NCBI GenBank assembly: GCA_003164305.1
Contig: PLSZ01000041.1
Span: 43,787 to 48,952, forward strand
DNA from: Acetobacteraceae bacterium
GTDB taxonomy: Bacteria > Pseudomonadota > Alphaproteobacteria > Acetobacterales > Acetobacteraceae
DNA: 5,166 bases
Direction of reading: 5' to 3'
This document shows, in pieces, positions 1 through 5,166 of this stretch. Below the pieces are notes generated by a model. It was not told the origin of the DNA, made no database searches, and saw nothing but the letters and a program-made list of their open reading frames with translations. The translations under genes were made by a program, and so were the position numbers. The number at the start of each line of letters is the position of its first letter. Position 1 is the first letter of the stretch.

Positions 1-90
1 GGCGTCATCGTCGCCACCATCGCCGTTGGCTTCGGCCTGCTGGCGAACAACCTGTCCACGAAATTCTCCGGCATCGGCGGCAGCCTCTGA
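1..90 (+). CDS. flp/pilA: Flp-type pilin, C-terminal fragment (5' end outside window)
   Basis: The first 29 codons in frame 1 end at TGA (88-90) and encode the tail of a small Flp/Fap-family pilin, the major subunit of the Tad pilus. The visible part starts inside the hydrophobic helix (GVIVATIAVGFGLL), followed by a polar segment with the family-typical spacing N-N-L-S-T-K-F and the ending IGGSL. Flp pilins are usually about 50-70 residues, so roughly half is missing upstream, including the prepilin cleavage site (G/XXXXEY) that CpaA would cut. It lies directly upstream of the terminator and the cpa genes, the usual position for this pilin. The assignment rests on a short fragment plus context. 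Whether it is the only pilin copy cannot be seen here. Confidence 0.85.
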   Translation, partial: GVIVATIAVGFGLLANNLSTKFSGIGGSL

Positions 91-127
91 GACCACCTGG
101 CGTCCTTGCTTTTTGGAAGCCGGCAAC

Positions 128-164
128 GCGCGGCGGCGATACCTCGCCGCCGCGCTTTTCGTTT
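128..164 (+). terminator. Intrinsic terminator after the pilin gene
   Basis: A perfect 12-bp inverted repeat, GCGCGGCGGCGA (128-139) and TCGCCGCCGCGC (144-155), encloses a 4-nt loop (TACC) and is followed directly by TTTTCGTTT (156-164). This is a textbook rho-independent terminator oriented for + strand transcription. There is no matching T run for the minus strand, so it appears unidirectional. It sits 37 bp after the pilin stop and 30 bp before cpaA. It probably ends most pilin transcripts and either limits readthrough into, or separates, the assembly operon. Confidence 0.9.
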
Positions 165-184
165 CACGTGACCATCGACTGATC

Positions 185-188
185 GAGG
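185..188 (+). promoter_or_regulatory. Ribosome binding site of cpaA
   Basis: GAGG lies 6 nt before the ATG at 195 and supports that start. No upstream in-frame start is needed, because the first membrane helix begins about 12 residues after this methionine. Confidence 0.6.
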
Positions 189-194
189 CTCCAG

Positions 195-743
195 ATGGCG
201 CAGACTCTGTTGCATCCCTGGCCATCAACGATCGCCGTGCTGATGATCCTGGCCAGCACGGCCGTGGTGCTGCTCGCGGCCTGGCATGATATCGTTTCCC
301 GCACGGTACCAAACTGGATGTCGGTACTGATCGCCTGCTTTGGCATCGTCGCCGCGTTCGCCGCCGACCGCCTGATCGTTTCCCTGTCGCTGGGCGTTGC
401 GATCTTCGCCGTCGCCGCGATTTGCTGGCGCCGCGGCTGGATGGGCGGCGCCGACGTCAAATTGCTTGGCGCCATCGCCATCGTGCTGCCGCCCGGCATG
501 GTCGCCAGCTTCGCCATCGCGATGTCGCTCGGCGGCGCCGCGCACGCGTTCATTTATATGGTGGCCCGCGGGATGGTAACGCCGCCGCCACCTTTACCCG
601 CGCATGACCATCGCCGGCGCTCATTGCTGGAACGCGCGATGCGCGCGGAGCGATGGCGCATCAGCCGCGGTGGCCCGCTGCCTTATGCCTGCGCCATCGC
701 GTTCGGGTTTGTTTTTGTCGTCGTTAACGGAGCAGCGCCATGA
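195..743 (+). CDS. cpaA: CpaA/TadV-type prepilin peptidase (A24 aspartic peptidase)
   Basis: This 182-residue inner-membrane protein belongs to the type IV prepilin peptidase family A24 (CpaA/TadV). These enzymes cleave the leader of Flp pilins and pseudopilins at the cytoplasmic face. Both catalytic aspartates of the family are visible: D32 in the D-I-V-S-R-T-V-P-N-W motif and D87 in GGADVKLL (84-91). Hydrophobic helices occur near 13-29, 43-57, 60-77, 92-110, 112-125 and 163-178. The late PYACAIAFG segment (163-171) matches the PYG-x-A-I motif common near the C-terminus of this family. A Pro/Arg-rich loop (about 129-160) lies between the last two helices. The protein lacks the N-terminal methyltransferase domain of PilD-type enzymes, as expected for CpaA. 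Its stop overlaps the cpaB start (ATGA), which suggests translational coupling. Confidence 0.95.
   Translation: MAQTLLHPWPSTIAVLMILASTAVVLLAAWHDIVSRTVPNWMSVLIACFGIVAAFAADRLIVSLSLGVAIFAVAAICWRRGWMGGADVKLLGAIAIVLPPGMVASFAIAMSLGGAAHAFIYMVARGMVTPPPPLPAHDHRRRSLLERAMRAERWRISRGGPLPYACAIAFGFVFVVVNGAAP
729..732 (+). promoter_or_regulatory. Ribosome binding site of cpaB
   Basis: GGAG lies 7 nt before the ATG at 740, inside the last codons of cpaA. It supports the start that overlaps the cpaA stop by 4 bp. Confidence 0.65.
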
Positions 744-1618
744 TCGTGCGTGTCGCGTTCTTCATCCTGATGTCTTTGGGCCTGATCGGATTCGGCACCG
801 TGGCGTGGATCACCACGCGGCCAATGGGCCTCGGAGGCCCGCCGCCCACCAAAATGATTCTGGTCGCCGCGCAACCGATTCAGGGCGGCAGCCTACTGAC
901 CTCGGACGACATTCAGCAAAAAGAAATCGCGGCCGAGGAAATGGTCAAGGAATACAACCTCGACACCGTGGAGGGACGCCGCGGCCTGATGGGCGCGATG
1001 GTCAAGCGCAACCTCGGCGCCGGCGAGGCGATCCGCAGCGACGACCTGATGCGGCCCACCGATCACGGCTTCATGGCCGCGGTGCTGTCGCCCGGCATGC
1101 GTGCCGTGACCATCAATGTCGATGCCGCCAGCGGCTCCTCCGGGCTGATCTGGCCGGGCGACCGCGTCGACCTGATATTGACACAAATGAACAACGATCC
1201 GGGCGCCGCGCTCGGCCGCCGCGTCAGCGCGCATACCGTGCTGACCAACGTGCGCGTCGTCGCCGTCGATTCTCAGTTGGTCTCCGCGCCGAACAGAAAC
1301 ACCGCGGGCCTCGATGCGCAAAATCGCACCGTGACGCTGGAAGTGGATGAAGATCAGGCGCAGCGCGTGTCTGTCGGAATGCGTCTCGGCCGGCTGTCGG
1401 TCTCCGTGCGTGCCTCGAGCACCGCCATGGGCATCGCGAAGACCGAAACGAAACGCGAGGCGACCTTCGCCGAAGACGTGCTGCCCGATCTCGTCGCCAA
1501 ACCAGCGCCTGCCGCTGTCGCCCCGGTGATCGTGGCCGCGCCACCGCCACCGGCTCCAGCCGAACCTCCCATGCGGGTCTTCTCGGGCCCGGGTGAAGCC
1601 AAGGAATTCAAATTCTGA
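740..1618 (+). CDS. cpaB: CpaB/RcpC Flp pilus assembly protein
   Basis: This 292-residue protein has one N-terminal membrane anchor or uncleaved signal (about 5-24), then a SAF-type domain. The family pattern is visible as K-M-I-L-V-A-A-Q-P-I-Q-G-G from residue 38 and MVKRNLGAGEAIRSDDL at 87-103. The RcpC/CpaB domain follows from about 109, with SPGMRAVTI and WPGDRVDLIL, a conserved core in this family, running to about 230. In Tad systems CpaB/RcpC is a periplasmic component that works with the secretin CpaC; SAF domains elsewhere bind glycans, so peptidoglycan contact is a possible role but not shown. The C-terminus (about 250-292) is Ala/Pro-rich and probably disordered, ending in a short charged and aromatic stretch. 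Length is within the usual range. The stop overlaps the cpaC ATG by one base (TGATG). Confidence 0.94.
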   Translation: MIVRVAFFILMSLGLIGFGTVAWITTRPMGLGGPPPTKMILVAAQPIQGGSLLTSDDIQQKEIAAEEMVKEYNLDTVEGRRGLMGAMVKRNLGAGEAIRSDDLMRPTDHGFMAAVLSPGMRAVTINVDAASGSSGLIWPGDRVDLILTQMNNDPGAALGRRVSAHTVLTNVRVVAVDSQLVSAPNRNTAGLDAQNRTVTLEVDEDQAQRVSVGMRLGRLSVSVRASSTAMGIAKTETKREATFAEDVLPDLVAKPAPAAVAPVIVAAPPPPAPAEPPMRVFSGPGEAKEFKF

Positions 1619-3201
1619 TGCGACGACCCATTCGACGCACCGCACGCAAGACCATTGGCGGATTTCTGGAAATCGGCACGGCGCTGTTCGTGCTGACGGC
1701 CCAATATGCCTACGCGGGGACCGCCCCGATCGCGCCGGATCAACAACCGATGCGCGTGGCGCAGGTGACGCCGCCCGCCGCCGAGCCTGCGCCGCCCCAG
1801 GATCAGAACATCGCCCCCCTGCCGCCGATCGGCGGACCGCCCACGGCGCAGCCCGCGGTTCCGGCGCCGCCGCCGTCGGAAATCCCGCATCCGTTCCACG
1901 GTTCGATGTCGTTCGAAACGGGCAGCGGCAAGATCCTGACGCTGACGTTGCCGGCCGCGAATATTTACGTCGCCGATCCGAAAGTGGCCGAGGTGCGGCC
2001 CGCCAGTTCCACCAGCCTGTTCGTGTTCGGCGTCGGTCCCGGCCATACCACCATCGCCGCGGTCGATCTTCTGGGCCGCCTGCTGGCCGATTACGACATC
2101 ACCGTGCGGCCGTCCGCCTTTGGCGCGAGGGAAGCCCAGACGGCCATCGCCAGACTGGTTCCGGGCAGCCAGATCCAGGTGAAGCCGCAGGGCAAAGGCA
2201 TGATGCTGACGGGGTCCGCGGCCAACGCCTCGGACGCCGCCCAGGCGATGTTGATCGCCAAGGGGTTCGCCGCGACGGACGGCGGGGCGATCGAAAATCA
2301 GATGACGATCGCCGCGCCGACCCAGGTCACGCTGATGGTGCGCATCGCCGAAATGAAACGCAGCACCGCCCGCAACATCGGCATCAACTGGCAGGCGATC
2401 GGCACGGCCGGGCAGATCGGTGGAGCCCTCGGCAAGCTTGGGTTGGTCACCGCGATCACCAATGGTGCCATTCAGTGCCTGGGAGGGTCGGCGGGCGGCA
2501 ACACGGCGGTCTGCGCGGCGGGCACGGGCGCCTTGACCGCGGCCATCGATCTCCTGGCCAAGGAAGGGCTGGCACACATCCTCGCCGAACCGAACCTGAC
2601 CGTGATGAGCGGCCAGCCCGCCTCGTTCCAGGCTGGCGGCGAATATCCCTACGCGGTGCCGGGCGGCGGCGCCAACCCGAACGCCGTCACCATCGACTTC
2701 AAGCCATACGGCGTGCTGCTCAGCTTCGTGCCGACGGTGCTTGGCAACGGCCGCATCAACCTTCACGTGAAACCCGAAGTCAGCCAATTGGATTCCAACA
2801 ATACCGTGCTGCTGCCGGGTGGCGGCGTGGTCGACGGGTTGCTGGTGCGCCGCGCCGAAACCACGGTCGAACTGGGCTCCGGCGAAACCTTCGCCATCGC
2901 CGGCATGCTGCAAACCACCACCAGTAACGCCGACAGCGGCCTGCCCGGTCTGGGCGATGTGCCGATCGTCGGCTCGTTGTTCAAGACAAACAGCATGACC
3001 CGCGACCAAACCGAGCTGGTGATCGTCGTCACGCCGATCCTGGTGCGTCCGGTGCAAAACGTGGCGCAGGTCAGGCTTCCTGGTGAAGGCTACAAGGTTC
3101 CGGGTGACGTCGATCGGTTGCTGACCCTGCGTCAGGTGCCGAACGCCGACGGCACCACGACGTCGCGACCCGGCGCGCAGGCGGGATTCATCGTGCGATG
3201 A
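1618..3201 (+). CDS. cpaC: CpaC/RcpA outer-membrane secretin of the Tad pilus
   Basis: This 527-residue secretin forms the outer-membrane channel for the Flp pilus. The N-terminus is Arg-rich, followed by a hydrophobic stretch and a plausible signal peptidase I site AYA|G after residue 33. A Pro/Ala-rich linker spans about 34-94. Next come the pilus-formation N domain (about 96-163), a BON-like domain (about 171-219) and the secretin domain (about 230-476). Hallmarks are LAEPNL (322-327), GEYPY (341-345), GLGDVPIVGSLF (444-455) and the C-terminal ELVIVVTPILV (466-476). A 50-residue tail contains the GYKVP-type motif seen in CpaC proteins. Residues C287 and C299, in a Gly/Ala-rich insertion before the EPNL motif, are the only cysteines. 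The hydrophobic core of the signal contains a Glu (E18), which is mildly unusual. A weak AAGGA lies 12 nt upstream, so translation is probably coupled to cpaB. The stop overlaps the next gene by ATGA. Confidence 0.96.
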   Translation: MRRPIRRTARKTIGGFLEIGTALFVLTAQYAYAGTAPIAPDQQPMRVAQVTPPAAEPAPPQDQNIAPLPPIGGPPTAQPAVPAPPPSEIPHPFHGSMSFETGSGKILTLTLPAANIYVADPKVAEVRPASSTSLFVFGVGPGHTTIAAVDLLGRLLADYDITVRPSAFGAREAQTAIARLVPGSQIQVKPQGKGMMLTGSAANASDAAQAMLIAKGFAATDGGAIENQMTIAAPTQVTLMVRIAEMKRSTARNIGINWQAIGTAGQIGGALGKLGLVTAITNGAIQCLGGSAGGNTAVCAAGTGALTAAIDLLAKEGLAHILAEPNLTVMSGQPASFQAGGEYPYAVPGGGANPNAVTIDFKPYGVLLSFVPTVLGNGRINLHVKPEVSQLDSNNTVLLPGGGVVDGLLVRRAETTVELGSGETFAIAGMLQTTTSNADSGLPGLGDVPIVGSLFKTNSMTRDQTELVIVVTPILVRPVQNVAQVRLPGEGYKVPGDVDRLLTLRQVPNADGTTTSRPGAQAGFIVR

Positions 3202-3548
3202 GGTATTTCATGCGACATTCCGGATCGCGAGCGGCATGCGCCGCCGCCGCGTTGAGCCTTCTGGCCCTCGCCGGCTGCGACCAGATCGACCCGCTGAAAC
3301 GGCCGTACATGTGGTACGCGGCCGGGGTCAACACGCGGAACATTGGTGCCATGGCCGCCAATCCCACCGATCTGGCGCATGGCCGCGACGCTCCCATCCG
3401 GCGGTCCGCGCTGGATTCGGACAGTGTTGATCGGCTGTGGAACGGCAAGGTCCTTCCGTTGCCGTCGGATACGCCGGGTTCCACCGTCGCCGCGCCGGCG
3501 GCCACCGGTGGCGGCGGCTCCTCATCCACCAGCAGTGGAGGATCATGA
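3198..3548 (+). CDS. cpaD: Short CpaD-like pilus assembly lipoprotein
   Basis: This 116-residue predicted lipoprotein occupies the cpaD slot. A signal peptide with lipobox L-A-G-C places the lipidated cysteine at C27, followed by Asp (+2). After about 16 residues comes N-T-R-N-I-G-A-M-A-A-N-P-T-D-L-A-H-G-R-D (45-64). This resembles the NLxAMVxxPxDLxxGR signature that I recall from the C-terminal part of CpaD proteins, and a D-S-V-D-R-L-W-x-G-K segment (75-84) follows like the CpaD ending. Typical CpaD is about 200 residues or more, so the N-terminal portion is absent. There is no frameshift sign: the gene keeps overlaps and spacing on both sides. The last 22 residues are Ala then Gly/Ser-rich and look disordered. 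The start at 3198 overlaps the cpaC stop (ATGA). An in-frame ATG at 3210 has the better ribosome binding site (GAGG, 6 nt) and gives a 112-residue product with the same lipobox. The family call rests on position and motif memory. Confidence 0.75.
   Translation: MRYFMRHSGSRAACAAAALSLLALAGCDQIDPLKRPYMWYAAGVNTRNIGAMAANPTDLAHGRDAPIRRSALDSDSVDRLWNGKVLPLPSDTPGSTVAAPAATGGGGSSSTSSGGS
3200..3203 (+). promoter_or_regulatory. Ribosome binding site favouring the internal cpaD start at 3210
   Basis: GAGG starts inside the ATGAGG of the cpaC/cpaD overlap and lies 6 nt before the in-frame ATG at 3210. The ATG at 3198 has only a weak GGGA 11 nt upstream. Either start leaves the lipobox intact; initiation at 3198 would depend on coupling to cpaC termination. 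Confidence 0.45.
3537..3542 (+). promoter_or_regulatory. Strong ribosome binding site of cpaE
   Basis: GGAGGA, the best Shine-Dalgarno match in the window, lies within the last codons of the cpaD-like gene and 9 nt before the ATG at 3552. An ATG at 3545 is only 2 nt away and opens a 5-codon frame, so it is not a credible start. A second GAGG (3561-3564) lies 8 nt before an in-frame ATG at 3573, so a product shorter by 7 residues is also possible. Confidence 0.7.
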
Positions 3549-3551
3549 GCC

Positions 3552-4829
3552 ATGCCGCCTGAGGACGGACGTATGAACCTCGCCGCCGTCGTTCCGCCAC
3601 CGGATCAAAGCGCCGGCCGGCACGATCGGCCCTCGTTCGTCGGCTTCGTCACCGATCGCGACTCCGAGGAAGCGGTGCGCGAAGGCCTCGCCGAGGCGAC
3701 CAGCGAAACGCTGGACATTCGCCGCGGCGGCATCCGCTCCGCCATCCTGACGATGCAGAAAACCGCCACCCCGCGCGTGCTTTGCGTCGATATCTCCGGC
3801 GAGGAACAGCCGCTCAGCGCGCTCAGCGAACTGGCCCATGTCGTCGAGCCCGATGTCACCGTCCTGGTGGTGGGCGAGATCGAGCACGCCGACTTCTACC
3901 GCGAAATCACCCGCGGCCTGGGCGCCGCCGAATACCTCACCAAGCCGGTCACGCGCGAAAAAGTCCTCCGCCACTTCGGCCCCTTCGCACAAGGCTCCGC
4001 CTTCGCCGCCCCCCAGATGCTGGGCGGCCGCGCCATCGCCATCACCGGCGTGCGCGGCGGTGTCGGCGCGACCACCATCGCGGTCAATCTGGCGTGGCAT
4101 TTCGGTGTCGGCATGCGCCGTCACACGGTGTTGCTGGACCCCGACACGCATCTCGGCGCCACCGCGTTTCTGCTCAACATCCAGCCGGGGCCCGGCCTGC
4201 GCATGGCGCTGGAGTCCCCCGACCGCATCGACAGCCTACTCGCCGAGCGCGCCGCGCAACCGGCCGCCGATCGGCTGCACGTTCTGGCGGCGGAAGAAAA
4301 AGTCGCCTCGCACACCAGTCACGCGTCCGGCGCCGCGACGGCGTTGCTGACAGCGTTGCGTAACAGATATAATTTCATCATCGTCGATGTGCCATACGGG
4401 CCGGTGCCGCTGTATCGCGACCTGCTCGACCTGGTGGACCAGCGCATCCTGGTGATGGACCCCTCGCTCGCCGCGATCCGCGACACGGTGCGGCTTCTGG
4501 GCCTTCCCAAAGGGCCGGGCCAGGATCAACGCGCGGTCGTCGTGCTCAATCGCACCGGCGTGCCCGGCGGCCTGTCGCGCAAGCAGGTCGAAGAAGCCCT
4601 GAAGATGAAAGTCGATGTCGCCATCCCGGATCTTCCCCGCCAGGTCGGCAACGCGGCCACCCTGGGCGAACCCGTGATGGTCACCAGCAGCGGCTTCCGC
4701 AACGGCGTCATCGACATCGTCCGCCAGGTCGCCTCCGTCCGCCTGCTGGACGGAGAGCATCAGGGGCCGCTGACCATGGGCTCCGGTGTGAAACGCGGTC
4801 TGTTCTCCATGCTCCGGCGTAAGAAATGA
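3552..4829 (+). CDS. cpaE: CpaE/TadZ ParA/MinD-like pilus localisation protein
   Basis: This 425-residue protein has two domains: an N-terminal receiver-like domain (about 28-140) and a ParA/MinD-superfamily ATPase-like domain (about 160-400). CpaE/TadZ proteins act in the cytoplasm and direct Tad pilus assembly to its site, often a pole. The receiver-like part keeps an acidic pair (D35, D37), an Asp at the phospho-acceptor position (D80 in VLCVDIS) and the K131-P132 pair. The ATPase part shows a degenerate Walker A, GVRGGVGATT (166-175), in which the signature Lys is R168 and the P-loop Lys is A173. It also has the D-P-D of the next motif (D196, D198) and Walker B FIIVDVP with D279. Degenerate P-loops are known in TadZ/CpaE, so this need not mean loss of function. 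The C-terminus (409-425) is basic and hydrophobic, GLFSMLRRKK at the very end. The stop overlaps the cpaF start (ATGA). Confidence 0.94.
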   Translation: MPPEDGRMNLAAVVPPPDQSAGRHDRPSFVGFVTDRDSEEAVREGLAEATSETLDIRRGGIRSAILTMQKTATPRVLCVDISGEEQPLSALSELAHVVEPDVTVLVVGEIEHADFYREITRGLGAAEYLTKPVTREKVLRHFGPFAQGSAFAAPQMLGGRAIAITGVRGGVGATTIAVNLAWHFGVGMRRHTVLLDPDTHLGATAFLLNIQPGPGLRMALESPDRIDSLLAERAAQPAADRLHVLAAEEKVASHTSHASGAATALLTALRNRYNFIIVDVPYGPVPLYRDLLDLVDQRILVMDPSLAAIRDTVRLLGLPKGPGQDQRAVVVLNRTGVPGGLSRKQVEEALKMKVDVAIPDLPRQVGNAATLGEPVMVTSSGFRNGVIDIVRQVASVRLLDGEHQGPLTMGSGVKRGLFSMLRRKK

Positions 4830-5166
4830 TCACAGTCAACGTTCCGGCCTTCGGCCGCCGCACCCAATCCTCGGTCGCTCCCACGCCCGTCGCGGCCAAC
4901 GAAGAGCCGACGGAAACGCTGCGCGAGTTGATGGATGGCGGCTCCCCGATCACCGAGGAAATCGTCAACGAACTGCGCAATGTCTGCCTTTCGCGCCTCG
5001 ACCCCAATGTGGTCGCCGCGATGCCGGCCGAGCGGCTGATCCTGGACGTCGAACGCCTCGTCTCGGAAATCGCCACCGAACGGCGCTATCAGCTCAACGC
5101 CCGCGAGCAGCACATCCTGGCCAATGAGCTGGTGCACGACATCACCGGCCTCGGTCCGCTGGAAGC
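4826..5166 (+). CDS. cpaF: CpaF/TadA pilus assembly ATPase, N-terminal part (runs off the right edge)
   Basis: An open frame starts at the ATG overlapping the cpaE stop and stays open for 113 codons to the window end. CpaF is the hexameric secretion-type ATPase that powers Tad pilus assembly at the inner membrane. The first 30 residues are low in structure (Pro/Ala/Thr). Then comes the helical N-terminal domain seen in CpaF/TadA: L-D-P-N (about 59-62), RLILDVERLVSEI (about 70-82), and Q-L-N-A-R-E-Q-H-I-L-A-N-E-L (about 89-102). The start of the family motif D-I-T-G-L-G-P-L-E (105-113) is visible; it normally continues into the D-x-x-I-x-D-I-x-V-N-G region. The Walker A and B motifs lie outside the window. 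No good Shine-Dalgarno precedes the ATG, so translation probably depends on coupling to cpaE. Confidence 0.93.
   Translation, partial: MITVNVPAFGRRTQSSVAPTPVAANEEPTETLRELMDGGSPITEEIVNELRNVCLSRLDPNVVAAMPAERLILDVERLVSEIATERRYQLNAREQHILANELVHDITGLGPLE

Noticed and set aside
26..289. An 87-codon frame across the pilin end, terminator and cpaA start
   Set aside because: It runs through the terminator hairpin and out of phase with both flanking genes, and has no family resemblance.
604..1350. A 248-codon + strand frame across the cpaA/cpaB junction
   Set aside because: It is an Arg-rich shadow frame over two genes whose own frames carry catalytic and family motifs.
1618..1716. Possible Tat signal on CpaC because of the paired arginines
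   Set aside because: The sequence after the arginines (RRTARK) does not match the RRxFLK consensus, and secretins use the Sec pathway; an ordinary Sec signal with AYA|G explains it.
1593..2927. A 444-codon + strand frame overlapping cpaC
   Set aside because: It is the out-of-phase reading of cpaC. The product is Arg/Gly/Asp/His-rich with no domain, whereas the cpaC frame shows full secretin motifs.
1354..3057. A 567-codon open frame on the minus strand opposite cpaB/cpaC
   Set aside because: It is antisense to two clearly recognised genes. Its translation is His/Arg/Gly-rich low-complexity sequence typical of the complement of GC-rich coding DNA, with no recognisable motif. Long antisense frames are expected at this GC content.
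3545..3562. A 5-codon minigene (ATG at 3545) between cpaD and cpaE
   Set aside because: Its ATG is only 2 nt after the GGAGGA site, too close for normal initiation. The in-frame cpaE ATG at 3552 fits the spacing.
3543..4151. A 202-codon minus-strand frame opposite cpaE
   Set aside because: It has an Ala/Gly/Asp-rich composition with no motif and lies fully opposite the receiver-like and P-loop regions of cpaE.

Overview
The window is one co-directional stretch of a Flp/Tad (tight adherence) type IV pilus locus, all on the + strand. It carries the tail of a Flp-type pilin gene, then cpaA, cpaB, cpaC, a very short cpaD-like lipoprotein gene, cpaE, and the first 113 codons of cpaF. The DNA is GC-rich with strong G/C preference at third codon positions. 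The gene order (pilin, then cpaABCDEF) is the one known from alphaproteobacteria such as Caulobacter. I infer an alphaproteobacterium, possibly Rhodospirillales/Acetobacteraceae because of the short CpaD. That placement is a guess from memory of the family, not something the sequence proves.

Layout: bases 1-90 encode the C-terminal end of the Flp pilin. Bases 91-194 are the only intergenic gap; they hold a strong intrinsic terminator (12-bp perfect stem followed by a T run) and a short palindrome. From 195 on, the genes form a very compact array. cpaA/cpaB, cpaC/cpaD and cpaE/cpaF overlap by 4 bp (ATGA), cpaB/cpaC overlap by 1 bp (TGATG), and cpaD/cpaE are separated by 3 bp. This implies one polycistronic, translationally coupled assembly operon downstream of a separately terminated pilin transcript.

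How the genes work together (family knowledge): CpaA is the inner-membrane prepilin peptidase that processes the Flp pilin. CpaC is the outer-membrane secretin channel, CpaB is the periplasmic partner of the secretin, and CpaD is a lipoprotein associated with the outer-membrane complex. CpaE is a ParA/MinD-like polar localisation factor, and CpaF is the hexameric ATPase that powers assembly. The platform proteins (CpaG/CpaH, also called TadB/TadC) are expected just beyond the right edge.

I do not see a wholly new system here. The points most worth a second look are the stripped-down CpaD (lipobox followed almost directly by what looks like the CpaD C-terminal module), a CpaE P-loop lacking both lysines together with a possible MinD-like membrane-binding tail, a pair of cysteines unique in the secretin, and the pilin/assembly-operon terminator.
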